From Nereocystis luetkeana (Eukaryota > Sar > Phaeophyceae > Laminariales > Laminariaceae): a stretch of 64,000 nt of DNA. The translations under genes and the position numbers were made by a program. The notes under the pieces were generated by a model. That model saw only the letters and a program-made list of their open reading frames with translations. It ran no database searches and was not told the origin of the DNA. The number at the start of each line of letters is the position of its first letter. The stretch's first letter is position 1. Of the stretch, positions 35,655 to 48,249 are shown piece after piece. The DNA lies in contig JARUPZ010000002.1 of assembly GCA_031213475.1 (NCBI GenBank), forward strand, positions 16,270,738 to 16,334,737, in the 5' to 3' direction.

Positions 35655-36369
35655 ACCAAGCTTGTTAACAACAGCAGTACCCGTATACTTTGTGTTGCGA
35701 TCGGATTCGCCGTGATAAGGACATGTTTTCGGTCGCAGAATTTTGATATTTCTCTAGAAAAGGCAACCGCCGGCCGGAGGAAAGGATAAAACCGAGCGTC
35801 TGTTTGTTTGAAGCAGTAAACCTGCAGTACTCAGAGACACAATGAAGGCCAATACAAGCGGAGCCACGATGAGACACGGCAGTGTCACGAAGGGTGATTG
35901 GACGAGTGGCCACTTGAGGGAGCGGTCTGCGCCATCAAGCATTCACAGCACGACTGAAAAACAACGACACGTATACATGCTGCATTTGTGAAAAGTACAA
36001 CTGAAGACGGTAGGGCGCAAGGCAAGCACGAGACAAACAATAGCCGGGAGCGGTCACTGCGGTGACGACTGACTGTCGGCGAGACTCGTGTAGACGCAAA
36101 AACACAAATACACTTTGCATGGAGAAACTAAACAAACAGCGGTACCTGGTACGAATGGAGGATAGGGTGATAGGATGATAGGATGAAGGACGCCGGACGC
36201 TATTAATTAAATGCATCTGTCTGTCAGGCAGGCGTCAGTCGTGCTTCTGTCTGGGCGTGATGGGGAGGGCGCAACGCGAGGACACACACCACCACCACCG
36301 ACCGCACCACCGCCGTCGTTTCTACAACATGGACCGGGATCGTAATGTTGTTGGACCCTCGAGAGATCC

Positions 36370-36665
36370 GCTCTACACCTCGGGCAGATCATCGATATCC
36401 CACTTCATGGTCCTCAATCTTTCAAGGCAGATCTATTACGTACCGATCTTGTGTACCCGTATACCAGGTACCAGGTACCAGGTACGATTCAGCTCATGTT
36501 GCCCGGAGGGACGTGGGACCCGTACAATCCGTCCGTATGATCCGTGGCGAACGTTTCCTGGGTTGGATATGTACTATTATATACAGATCCTGCACGACCT
36601 CTGATAACGGCAGGTGAGGAACTAGATTATCTACTGTAGTAGATCATGATCTGTCCGAGGTGAAC
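36370..36665 (+). repeat. Family F element interrupted by a TACCAGGTA cluster
   Basis: The head is recognisable (cagctcatgttgcccggaggg, gttggatatgtactattatac, gcaggtgaggaactagat), but three overlapping TACCAGGTA copies sit inside it at 36467-36490. Confidence 0.7.
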
Positions 36666-36703
36666 AAGCTGGCTCTTTAGCTCGTATAGTGTAGTCGTTG
36701 CAG

Positions 36704-36808
36704 GATTTCTGGTGCGTCTGGGCGCTCACCAACCGAGCAGAGCGGGCCCCGAATCTGCAGCTGTTGTCCGCTGTTGCGGCAGGCGACGGTTGGAATCCAG
36801 CTGCTCCG
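36704..36808 (+). CDS. Candidate exon upstream of the membrane-protein gene
   Basis: A cgttgcag acceptor precedes DFWCVWALTNRAERAPNLQ and a Pro/Ala tail, followed by a ccg|gtgtcg donor, phase 0 on both sides. It is in phase with the ATG-containing exon at 37625. A stop follows in frame shortly after the donor. There is no other support. Confidence 0.25.
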
Positions 36809-37624
36809 GTGTCGGCAACACGAGCTCATCCCGGCTGAGGGCCTCCAACACTCCGACGACCTTCAAGCTGTTGGCTGCGCGGTGGGAAGGTGTTTGCGTG
36901 GGGTGAGTCGACCAGGCGGGTGTTGGAGGTGCAGTTCTCCCCAGCTCGCTTTCGGTTTTCGGTAGTTGGTTGGTATAATAGCTGGCTTGCTCTGATGCAA
37001 TACCTGGTAGAAGAGACAGTCTGGAAACACTACTCTGTATCTGCTACCTGGTACCTCGTACTGCTGAAGACATACCGTTATCACACGTACCTGCTGGTTA
37101 TATAGCTACAAATGAACACCAACAGGTAGTGCAGCTATATATCACTATGTGTCAACCAGCAGTATCGTACACTGATGTGATACCAACATACCTGGTACTG
37201 TTGTACTCTGTACCTGAAAGGAAGCACGCGGCTGTCTCAGCCAGAGCACCTGCTCGCAGAAAGCCACGCAGCAGCGCCTCGTCTGAGTCGTGGTCGGGTT
37301 GAGCAACCGAGCCGGGAAGGGAAAAATCTGCGGGGCTGAATTCCCACCATGGCAGGGGCATTCCCCCTTCCATGCAGCACTTTGCTGTCGTACTGGTATG
37401 TAGGCTGACTGCTGCTGTGCTGGCTGCTGCTGTAGCTCTATCTAGGCTCTATGTACTCGTAGGTACGGTTGCACGTGTTGCACCGCGCTTTTGAAATAGG
37501 GTTTCCACTTTGCAAGGCTTTCTCCCTCGAGCTCTATCATGCTCTATAGGTACGACGAGTATGTGCGCGGGAACTGCGACCGACAGGGTACAGGGCAGCG
37601 CCTGTGTCCGTAGGATCTGGGAAG

Positions 37625-40600
37625 ATGCCCTTCGAGCTGATAGCCCATGGTGTCTTCTCCTTCTTGTCGGGAGTCTCGGTGGCTATCACAGGATTCGGGT
37701 GCGATTCCTCAAGAGAGCTGTTCGCCGAGCTTTCGACAGGACCAAATGCTTATCCGGCATCGTCTGCGATCAATATGGGCTTGTCGGCAGCGCTGGTGAC
37801 TGCGGTGCAGGTGAGCGGCGCACAGACCGACCTGCACGAGAGAGGATGCGCTTGGTTAATGTCCGTGGGGCTAGAGGCTGGAGTGCTAGAGGAACTCTCG
37901 CGCTCGTTTGCAGTCTTTCTGTCTTGTTCAATCATATGCGGCGAGATTTAGCTTCTGTTCTTTCTCCTTCCTGATTTGCTTCAGCACCTTCCTTCGTGCT
38001 GGCTGTGGTGTGTTGTGTGCTGTGTGCTGGCGTGCCGGCTCTGCTGGCTACTTTTTGCTTCACAGCTGAGCGAAAGTGACTTGGATGCACGAACTCTACA
38101 CAGTAGCTCGGGGATCTATGCACATTGCATTCATTTTTCGGACACGATAGGCGAGAGGCTCGTACACATTCGTTTCTCGTTTCTCTTTCGTCTTCGCAAT
38201 TCGAGAGTACGTACGTGAGTAAATTTCAGGCGTTCGGAGAGTAGCTACCCCCAGAGGTTCCGGTTGTACGTACTCGCACCAGCGTACTGCCGGTGTTGCT
38301 GGAGTATATAGTCTTCAGTACATAGTACTCTACACTGCTGTAATTAAGCAAGAAGAGTAGTACACAGCATTGCCCCATTGTTGTTGTTGTTGTTGTTCTG
38401 GCGAAGGAGTCCGTGGTCACACAAAGGTGCTGGAGCCCTATTAATAGGAAGATCCGAAAAACCACAAAAATTCGAAATTCGGCTGCCTAAAAATTCACGA
38501 GACGAAGAAAGCGCACACAAGATAAAAGATAAAACCGATGTGCAAAATTGAACATGGCCGCAGGTATATCCTCTCAACTATAACATACCTGGTAACAGAG
38601 TACCAGGTATGCAGCGCGAGGTAAAGTCGTGCTCGCAGAATTATCGAGGCAGATCGTGCCTCAAGTACCTCACGCAAGTGCACGGCTGGTTCGCTCTACG
38701 TACGAGTACGTACAGCCCGGGATTCGCATGACCCGTCACATCTTTGTCACATGACCCTCTGCCAGCATTCCGTCGACGACTCGCAAACAAAAAGCGAGAA
38801 AAGGCCTCTGCTTCCCGTCGGCTCAGGAACAGAAGAACACGGAGCAACTGGATTACGTGTTCTCCCTGCTCTCCAATGAGCAAACGAAACGAAAAAAGAA
38901 ACCAACCTCTTCAACGCGTGCGTGGTCAATCAACTTCAACACCCCAGCAGCAGCAGCAGCAGCTGCAGCAGTAACTGAAGCGTGCCGTCCGGTACCTACC
39001 CGATGCCCGTAACGTATACCCTAGAGAATCACTCTGGTGGCCGGAGCTTTAAGGACCCTGTACGTGGTACTCATATGTATACCCCGACGGTCCTCACGTT
39101 TCCGTCCAGACGCAGCACATTCTATATACCCCTCGATGAAAAAAACACCCCTTGGACTACTGCTGCTGTATGATACTGGTACATCTATTTACGTTTACGT
39201 CGGACACGGCGCTTTTGCCTGAAAATCACCCTCAATCCTCCCTCAATCAAACCCCCCTGCTCTTGTTGCCTCCCCTGCGCCTTGTCGCGCCAGGCGGCAC
39301 TCCAACGGCGCGTGATACACGGGGGGCTCCTTCTGAACACGCTGCCGTGGACGTTCATCGGCGTCGTGCTGTCTCTGAACGTCTTCTCCGCAGCCGTCCT
39401 GGCGGCGCTCGTCCCTGCGGTCGGGGCGTGTCTGCTCGGCCTTTCCTTGACCAAGCTTTGGATGGAGCTTGCGGTGAGCCCAGCCGATCCGAAACATTCC
39501 GTATATACCTCGAACATATCATGATCTATTGCCAGGACAGTTTGGAGGCGTGCTTCTACAGGGCTAGGTAGCATTTTTTTACCGAAGTATTTCTGGCAGC
39601 CGGGGCATTTGTGTTTCACTCCTTTTAGACCTGCAGTCCCGCTTTCGGGACGCGGACCACTCTAATTCTAAGTAGTTTGTCCCTACAGTAGAACGGGACT
39701 GCAGTGCTACGTTAACCCTTTTAGAACCGCAGTCCCGTTTTGGGGACAAACCAGTCAAGTTAGAACTAATTTGTCCCCAAAACGGGACTGCGGTTCTAAA
39801 AGGGTTAAAGGGTTAACATCGTTGCCATGGCATTGTCCATCGGGTTGCATCTTTTTTTTTCTCGTGATTCTTAAGGTCAGTTTATAAATTACCTACCCTG
39901 GTACTATTTTAAATGGTACGAGTAGAGATCCCCAACCAAGTAACGCCGGCGAAAATTCTGTAGTACGAATATGTCCCGAAATATCTCAACCGTTTGTACA
40001 TTAATATTCAGCCCAAACGGTGCTTACACTTCTTCGCGTAGTAGCCTCCGAAAGTGGTACCCCTATGTCCCGAAGTGTAACGATCGTTTGTACATTCATA
40101 TCCAGTCCATGTGCTTAAGTTTCGGCACGTAGTGGTAGGTGGGACCGCTATTGTACCATGCATAGTAAATATCTATCAACTCACATAGGAGTGTGATCGT
40201 TTTTCAGCGCTTGTGTTCTCTCAAACCAACGGTACTAAGCGTGCTAATATATTCGGACATGCTATTTTCGGAAGCCTCCCCGGACCAGACCTTTCCGAAA
40301 ACACCTTGGTTCGGTGTATGACAAACCTTAACCTCGCCATTTTCTGGACGAATTCGATCGTTAAACAAAAAAAAAAACGATCGCACGCACGCACCCATGT
40401 ACGAACTCAGCGCTCTCTTATACGGTATTCATATCCCAGCGACCCTTACGCTTCCGTCGAGAGTTGTCCTCACAGACAAGGTCCATACATACAGCAGAAG
40501 CTGCACTCTGTCTTGACGAAATATGGCGAGTCAGTAATGCCGCCGCGCGGGACGCTCCAATATTCCACCCCGCTCAAAAGTTGCTACCGCTCGAATCCCA

Positions 40601-41407
40601 AAGTCCGTGATTGAGTCCCGGCTTGTACCATTTTTTTTTTGTTTTCGTCCCGCGCTCTTGATTGAATCCCCGCTTCACGGCTATTGTGTGTCCGACGTCC
40701 CGTTGGTCCGGCAGGACCGGCAGCATAAAGCCTCCGTACGGGAGGGGGACGACGACGGGCGGCGAGGAGCCAATTCCTGGAAATGGACAGGTTTGTTATG
40801 CCAACATGTACATATTACCGGTATATTATAAGTGTGCGTACAAAACTACTTGCCCCAGTTTTCTCCGCACTCTGCTGCAGCCCCGGTAACGTAACGTAAC
40901 GTAACGTAACCCAACGCAACGTTTTTTGTTTTTGTTTTTTTCAGATCGTTGCTTGCGTTGCCATGAACTTTTATCTTTTCAACTGCTTGACTGTTGCCGA
41001 TCCTCCTTCGGTTTGTGCATGAGAAATTCCTTCGTTTTCGCGGCGCATATATATATACCTGGTATATAATACCAGTATATGTATATAGGCTATTAATAAT
41101 ATATGCATGTATATATATTATATATATTATATTATAATGTATATATTAGCCGCAGCCAAGGTGCCGATCGCAAGACGCGGTGGTGCACAAACTTGGCGGA
41201 ATTTCTAGTTTAAGCTCGATGCCCTCTTGTGAGCAACCCATTCGCCTTTGGTGTGGAGTGTGGCTGGTCTATGTAACACGTCAGGCATCAACGCACGTGG
41301 GCTACTACCTGTTTGGTGTTGCCGTTGACTGGCGTGACGTGAACGGTTGGACACGTCGGACATATCAGACGGGTCATTCCCACTTGATGATCCAGATCCT
41401 TCAGGGC

Positions 41408-41443
<36 letters not shown>

Positions 41444-44400
41444 TCCTGATCTGTATGACCTGTATGATCTGTATGATCTAGGTCATGTTGCCGGGTGGGA
41501 CCCGTATCATCTGCATGATCTACAGTAGTACATGTTTCCTGGGTTTGACCTGTGCTAAAATATGCACATCCTGCACAACCTCTCACGAGGGCAGGTGAGG
41601 AACTAGATGATCTATATGTAGATATATATCATGATCTGTATGATCTGCAGATCATCTGTCTATATATATATATATATCATGATCTGTATGATCTGCAGAT
41701 CATCTGTCCGACGTGTGAACAGTTGTCTCCCCTCTTGCTCTTGGGACAACGCACGTGCTGCAGGCAATCTACTTGGCGTACGGTAGAGAAGAAAGCGGTA
41801 TTAGAGCTGGTCTGTCGCTGTCAGCGCGGTGTTAGCAAATTCCAGAGGCATGTTGGGCACGTTTTTACGTTAGACAGGCGTTTTCTTCCCCTCTGTGTTC
41901 AATCCACCCCCCCTTTAACTGCGCACAAGGGGGATCATGGTATCACGTAGTGTGTACCTGCTACACGGCAAGGCACTCACAAGGCAGTTGCATAGTACAC
42001 CCATTGCTGTCTCTGGAACGGGCCATATCAGAGAACAAATCAAATCCATTCGACGCCGTCACCCTTATGCAAGAAAGCCCGCCTCACAATCGTTTCTTGG
42101 TAGGTTGCAGCTCGCCCTGTAATCTGCTCGCCCAACACCTCACGGCGCTTCGCGCTTGGTGCAAGCAATCAATGTCTGCCTGGCCGGTGAATACCCGACA
42201 CGTGCTCGGTCCCCCGACAATGTAGAGATGCATGACACAAGTACACCACCCCCTCCCCCCCCGAGCCACCGCACTGTAGAGGGATGAATCCCTCCCCTAA
42301 CGACGCGGCTTTACTCTCTCCCCTACCGCACCGTAGTGGCATGACATGAGCACAGACCCCCCTTCGCCCCTGCCCCACCCGAAAACGCTGTTTCTCTTGG
42401 CCAGGCATGCTAGTGATTGCGAGCATCGCCGGAGGGCTTCTGTCGGGTCGATGCCCCCCCCCAGGGCCGGGGTTCATGGTGCTCCTCCTCGCCTCGGGCG
42501 AGGGTGTTCATGTCGGCGGAGGCGAGTGGAGGGCGACCGCGGCGTTGGTCACCTGCAGCTCGTCGTTTCTGCGCGTGGGTCTGCTGCTGCTGGAGAACGG
42601 TGCCTCCGCCGGCCCGCTATCCGAGGTGGGTACATTTGTGTCTGTGCGCGCGTGTGGCGAGAGAGTTGTCTAGACCTTTGGCCCCGCCAGCTTCGAAAAA
42701 AATGGCTGAGATACACTTGACTTTAGAGCCTTCAGTAAACCCCTATATATACGTACTACAGTAGTATATACAACCCCGATCAGCTGCGAAGTTTCTCTGG
42801 ATTATGTTGTAATGAGGAGGCAGCGTGGAATGTAATCCTGTATCAACCCTAACGCCGACCGCGTGGGAAAATTCTTGAGAACTTTCCTGGGTAATTTTTG
42901 GGAATTTTAAGATGCCATGAGTTGGTGTCGACCAACGTATCTAATATTTTTTTTTGCTATCGAAGCTGGACCAAGTCGTACAACGCTACTACTTCTGCAT
43001 GTGGCGAGGCGATGCGAGGCTTGAGCCTTGTGCTTAGGGTTCGTCAGCGCGTCCGATTTTTTTCTTGCTGTGTGTTGTTGTCGACAAGGACGTATAAAGT
43101 AACCTTTTTTAGTTTGCGTACATGCTGCAAAGCTTGTCTCGCACTCAATCCAAGCATTATTTCTTCTGTCACTTGGAAAATGGTAAATGCAACTTCTTGA
43201 GAGCCAAAAAAATACTGAAGGAGAGTCAGAGTTTGTGGTGTGTCACTATGTACGGGAATATAGTGAGCGTTTATACACTGGTAAGAATACCAAACGGTCC
43301 TTACATTTCCGTCCACAGTGGCATATGTGTACCACCCCTGGGCATAAGGGTCGATCTTAACGAGGGCTGTATTTTAGGGGTTTTCCGGTATTTTCCCGAA
43401 TTTTCGGAAATTTTTGGTTTTTTCCTGCCGAAAAATTGGACGCGTTTTTTTTTGTTTCTTGTTTTTTTTTATCAGCCGTGCGGCGCTACTACTGTTGTTG
43501 TCGCGTTTTTTTTTTTACGGCGGCAGGACGTATCGATGGGCCCAATACCACGTTCCCGCGAGCCTTTCGTGGCTCTCACGTATTTTTTGGACAGCGCACA
43601 TAACTGGTGTCGGCCGAGAATTGCGCGTGTCGTTTCTTCGCGTCCGAGTTGATTGATGGATGGATGGATTGATTGATTGATCTCCTCTGCTGCTGCTGCT
43701 GCTGCTGCTGCTGAGACGCGTATAAAGCTCTTTGTGGGCGAGCGTAGAGCCCGGCTGCATTGGTTCGCGTGTGAAACCTTTGCCGAATTACAACGGGGCC
43801 ACATTTTGGGCCGAAAAAAAAAAAACGCTTTCTCTGTGGCCTCGAACACCCGCGCGTCTGTCTGACCCTCTCTCCTCTGTTTCTTGGTCGCTACCCGCTC
43901 GCAAAACGCCCCCCCCCCCCTCCCCCCCCCCAAAAAAAAAAAAAAAATGTACGGCAGATGTCGGTGCTTGTCGTCGGAGGCCTCGTGGGTGTTGCGGCGG
44001 GTAACTTTGCCCTCCGAGTGCTCTCATCACGCGGGGGAAACGATTCCGAGGAGCGGCACACTCCGCGCCCCGCTGCCTTCCGACGCTGCGTCCTTGTCGT
44101 CGCGCTGACATCGTCGGTGGCCATGGCGGTAGGAGGCCCCCCCGCCGCGCTAACCTCCGTGTCCCGGCCAGTCGTTCTCTGTGCGTTGGCGGTGGTGTGC
44201 GTTGTCGCCGGCGCCGGCGCTCTGTGGGGCTGCACGAGGGGCGCGGCGGGGAACGGGGGGGCCCGCGGGGTGTACGCGACCGTCGCGTCCGACGACCGCG
44301 ACGTGGAGGTGGAGCTGAAGCCTTTCGTCGCGGCGGACAACGGGCCGGATAGCCGGGGGGAGGACGACGATTACTTGGACGAGGAGGACGGGTATCTGGC

Positions 44401-44698
44401 GGACGAGGGCGAGGAGGTGGGGGAGCAAGGGGTTAACGGTAGCCGCAGGGTGAGAGAGCAGTGGAGGCGGGACGGCGACCGACGACCGTCGACGGCGGCG
44501 GCGGCGGCGGCGGCGGTTCCGTCGCCTCGTGCGAAGCTCTCGGCGCCGTCTCGGGTAGACGAGGGCGCGTTAGGAGGCGCGGGCGCGGGCGTGGGCGTGG
44601 CGGCCCGGGAGGATGGAAAAAAGGGCGAGAAGAAAGCTAAGTTGGCTGCTCCGCCAGCTCAGTCGCTGTTCCCCGCGGGGCACACGATGGAGTTGTGA
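37625..44698 (+). CDS. Polytopic membrane protein of unknown family
   Basis: Exons 37625-37810, 39294-39473, 40715-40790, 42405-42625 and 43958-44698 (stop TGA). All phases agree (0,0,1,0) and the sum is 1404 nt, 467 codons plus stop. Starting at ATG 37625, about eight to ten hydrophobic segments are visible: ELIAHGVFSFLSGVSVAI, INMGLSAALVTAV, WTFIGVVLSLNVFSAAVL, ALVPAVGACLLGLSL, LVIASIAGGLL, FMVLLLASGEG, ALVTCSSSFLRVGLLLL, MSVLVVGGLVGVAAG, CVLVVALTSSVAMAV and VVLCALAVVCVVAGAGAL. A short charged loop (DRQHKASVREGDDDGRRG) lies between them. The protein ends in a hydrophilic tail that is first acidic (EDDDYLDEEDGYLADEGEE), then poly-Ala and Lys-rich. I recognise no transporter or receptor motif. 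The last exon opens cag|ATG, so the start could be further upstream. Confidence 0.7.
39625..39807. mobile_element. Two family B elements in tandem
   Basis: 39625-39712 and 39716-39807, each ending cttttag(a/c)(c/a)c.gcagtcccg... and acgggactgc(a/g)gt; the second pair of arms is almost perfect (tttggggacaaacc / ttgtccccaaaacggg). Confidence 0.85.
41375..41715 (+). repeat. Family F element with (GATA)n
   Basis: cccacttgatgatccagatcc, (ATAG)8, gttgccgggtgggacccgta, gtttgacctgtgctaaaata, then a duplicated catgatctgtatgatctgcagatcatctgt tail. Confidence 0.8.
41930..42345 (+). repeat. Family D element, longest copy
   Basis: Starts gatcatggtatcacgtagtg, contains cacggcgcttcgcgcttggtg and gcctggccggtgaatacccga, and ends with ccctcccctaacgac and a ccgcaccgtagtggcatgaca tail. 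It abuts the acceptor of exon 42405. Confidence 0.75.
43660..43715. repeat. (ATTG)n and (CTG)n microsatellites
   Basis: tgattgatggatggatggat, then seven CTG units, in the last intron of the membrane-protein gene. Confidence 0.9.
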
Positions 44699-45644
44699 GC
44701 TGACTTGGTCGTTTTTTCCGCTGCGTGTGCGATGGAATACATAGGTTTAGCAGCAAAGGCGATGTTTACTCCGGAGTCAGCCTCCTCTACGACGCCAACT
44801 CCGGGTAGGCTCGGGCACAGTAGCTGTTGTACCGGGATCCCAGCTGCGTGATGGGGGACGCGTGCGTGCGCGCGTGTGTGCATCAAGATCAGAGGGCTTT
44901 TGTATGCGCGCGGTATTTTTTTTTTCCGTGGAGTTGAAAAGTTGGCGTGCGAGGTATTTGGTATCATATGATTAGCGCCTTCTTCCGGGAGGGCTGGGGA
45001 CTCGCCTTAGCCTTGGCCTTGCGCGCGAGGGAGGAGAGCTATATTGCGTTGTATTTTTTTCTCCTTGCCGCGCTTGGTTCCTTCGAAACTCGGTGTTGGC
45101 GTTGGCCGCGACCGACCTTAAACGGTAAAGTGGTACAAAGCCTCCGGGATGTGCCATGGTGATCCGTCCATCCCACCGTCGCGATTGTTTTTTTTTGCTT
45201 TTTTGTTTTCGTCAAGAGTTCAACAATGTTCTCGTAGACCTGGGAGAGGGACACAATGTTCGTGGGGACGTGCACGCTTATACTCTGCGGCGGCGGCGTG
45301 TTGAGTTTCTCAGGCGTTTGGATTACCGGGCTGGGTGCAACAGAGATAGATGTGTCCGGTAGAGTTCGATGGGAGCACCACGCGAGCACGAGGGAGGTTA
45401 GGGTACCGGGTGCAAATATCTGATGGTTCGCTGCCCTGATGCGGACACAGGCCGCATGGCGACCGACGACGGTCTGTGTGTGATTTTTTTTTTTGTTCTT
45501 GTTTTGTTTATCGCTGCATACGCAATGATAGGTATTCGCACGTGCAAGAAAAAAAATTGAACAAAAAAGCAAAGCTGTGAGATCGGAAACATTTCCTCAA
45601 AACTAATCTTTGCAGGTTTGGTGGGATACCCTTCACACCTCCGA

Positions 45645-45985
45645 CCAACAGATCATCTACAGATCATTCCCAGTTGATGATCTAGACCTTTCAGGGCAGG
45701 CAGATAGATAGATAGATAGATAGATCCCTGATCTGTACATCTGATCTACCAGGTAGCTCATATTGTCGGGTGGGGGCGGTAGATCTGCATGATCTAGGAC
45801 GTGTTTCCTGTGGGTCGGATCTGTTCTGTACAGATCATGTACAACATCTCATAACAGAAGGTTAGGATCTGGATGATCTATCTGTAGATGATATATCTGT
45901 AAACGATCTTATCTGGGGATGATATATCTGTAGATGGTATATCTGCACATGATCTATCTGTAGATGATCTGTCTCTCCGAAGTGT
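45645..45985 (+). repeat. Family F element
   Basis: cagttgatgatctagacc, (AGAT)n, gtcgggtgggggcggtagatc, gggtcggatctgttctgtaca, then six ATCTGTAGATG-like units. Confidence 0.8.
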
Positions 45986-46787
45986 GGATACCTATAACAA
46001 CGATGCCTTCACCAAAGCGTGCTACGGGGTACATTGGTGATCATGCCCCAATGGAGGGACACGCGGGTAGGAAACAGGGAATGACCTCAACCGCGCCGAT
46101 CACAACAAGTCGCGGTAACTTTATGCAGGCAGGGGCGGCCGACGAACCCAGCTCGTGCTGGCCAACACTACGTATTGCCTTTCCTTGCGCCTTAGGAGAG
46201 TAACTGCAGAGTGGGCCCCTTCCCCTGTTGTGTAGTTGTTGTAGGGATAGAGTATCACCCTAATCTTCGCGTCAACCATGCGCGTGCTGTCTACGCCACC
46301 AGAGCTCGTTTTTGTAGGTGTTGCCCTGTTGCGCCAGAGCACAACATTTTTTCGGCGAAGCCACGCGAGGTGCAACAGGCCCTTTGTACTAACACTACTG
46401 CTGTGCAACATACCAGGTATTGCTTTCTTTTTTATCCTCCGGCGGGTTGGTAAAAATAGAGCTTAAGCAACATATTTCGCCGTACACAATAACAGCTCTT
46501 TACATATATACACCAGGTATATATTCCAGCGTGGCGTTTCCCTGTTTTTTCTGGGATCTTTTATGTATACGACAAAAACTCGAAAGTTTGTCTGACGCGC
46601 CCCTCCGCTCACTCTTTCTAAAAGCCAAAAATCCATTGTTATTTTTTTCGCTGGAGTCGAGTGATGGAAGCGTCCGATGAAACAAACATAGTACGCAACG
46701 GAAGTAATAGTGAAAAAACACAAACGACGACGCCAATGTGAGGCGGTGCCCCTGGCAGCTTCTCTGTTGTGTGGTACTAACCCTTTC

Positions 46788-46872
46788 AGAACGGCAGTCC
46801 CGTTTTGGGGGCAAACGAGTCAAAGTCTGAGTAGTTTGTCCCCAAAACGGGACTGCGGTCCTAAAAGGATTA
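46788..46872. mobile_element. Family B MITE-like element
   Basis: Arms ccctttcagaacggcagtcc and gggactgcggtcctaaaagg. Confidence 0.85.
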
Positions 46873-47949
46873 AGGGTAGTTTTGTCCGTAGACGAAGTAA
46901 CGGCCTCCGCAAACGAAGTAACGGGCAAAGCAGGGTTTATTGGTAGAGAGAATATGGCATGTCTGTATCGGGAACTGGGATAGAGCAAGTTTGGTTTGGA
47001 AGGGAACGCCTCGAATGCAGTCCTTGCAAGCAAGGCATCGAGCGTAGGTCAACACCCCCACGCCGGGCACAAGCAAGTACGAGGTCCCGTGACGAGCACG
47101 GGCAGACGTGAGGTAGTCGCTGGTTTGTCGATTCAAGCCGGGAAGTTGTGCCTTCTTTTCTGCCGCCCCACCCCCCCTATTTTTTCCTTCGAAGGGGGGG
47201 GGGGGGGGGGGGAGGGGGGGGTACGAGTAGCTGGTGTTACGGAGGGAAATGTTTTTTCTCCTTCCGTTATGGTTTTACTTGAGTTAGATCGGAGGAGTCG
47301 AATGGTACCGTACCATTCGGAGGCTTGGTCATCCGCGACAACTGTAGGCCGTACTAGTTGGAAACCCGGCCGGTATCATAGTAGGGAGAGAGACGAAAAA
47401 TAGGGTGGTCGAGATACTCAGGGTATTGCAGGAAGCTGCGATAGAGGTATCTGGCCGAGGGGAGGAACCTCTCTCTCCCACGACTCAGGAAACGATAATG
47501 ATAATGCAATTCGAAAGATATACAATAAATAGTGGGTGTGGAGGACACACCTGGGTGGGGTTGGGTACCTACCTCGGGTCTACACCGAGCGGAGTGACAA
47601 GACCTCGTGGGTGACCTTGAACTCGTGTGTCATGAATGAGGCGGTACAATCCAGGGGAAAGGGGACCTAGTATACACAGAAAAACGAGATTCCAAAAATA
47701 GTTATTATTAGTACCACCGCCCCTAAATATAGGGATTTTTTTTTTATTGAATACTGGTACCTGGTATTAGTATGCGAGAGGTACTCATATCTAGGAACAG
47801 AGGGGTACGTGTAGGCGGGTACAGCGCCTCAGCCGAGGGGGTCCCGTTGGTCCCAAAATTGTGGCCCGCCCAAAATGTCCCCCGACCCTCCCACGTACCG
47901 TAATTCCTTGACGCTTGTCACCCACACGTACATCCAAGATGGCCCACCT

Positions 47950-48190
47950 CACGAGCAGTTTCTTAGTCGCGGTGTAGCTCACCCTTCATGCGTGCGACCT
48001 CGCCGAAAGCACCTCACGGCTGCTTCGCGCTTGGTGCCAGCAGCAATCATCAACGTCTGCCTGGTCTGTGAAAAAAAAACCGACGTGCTTGCGTCTCGGC
48101 ATTGCAGGGGAGCCGAGCGTCTGTATCATGTATGGCCGCCACGCGACTGCTGCGGCCATGTGTGACATGGGTACACGCCACACCCACCCC
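47950..48190 (+). repeat. Family D element
   Basis: cacctcacgagcagtttctta, cacctcacggctgcttcgcgc, tctgcctggtctgtgaaa and gcgactgctgcggccatgtgt follow the 6665 consensus. It ends close to the stop of the IQ/LRR gene. Confidence 0.65.
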
Positions 48191-48249
48191 TTTCCCGCAG
48201 CGTGGCTGCACGCCGAGGCCACACGTAGTGGCATAGTTCGACCCTACTA

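Larger units (their letters stand above)
33886..37624. other. Region between the divergent FANCE-like and membrane-protein genes
   Basis: It holds three tentative exons listed separately, a family D fragment at 35085-35125, a family F element (36370-36665) and two (TACCWGGTA) clusters. No promoter could be supported. Confidence 0.4.
44699..48249. other. Convergent intergenic region, no gene resolved
   Basis: A minus frame at about 45180-45420 (TNIVSLSQVYENIVELLT) is open, but it has no domain and no clear exon borders. The rest is families F, B and D and long G/C homopolymers. Confidence 0.45.

Noticed and set aside
40945..41022. Possible exon reading IVACVAMNFYLFNCL after a good acceptor
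   Set aside because: The hydrophobic frame needs phase 0, but the preceding exon (40715-40790) exits in phase 1 and fits exon 42405 exactly.
41390..41445. Centromeric satellite
   Set aside because: The (ATAG)n run is only about 35 bp and belongs to a family F element.
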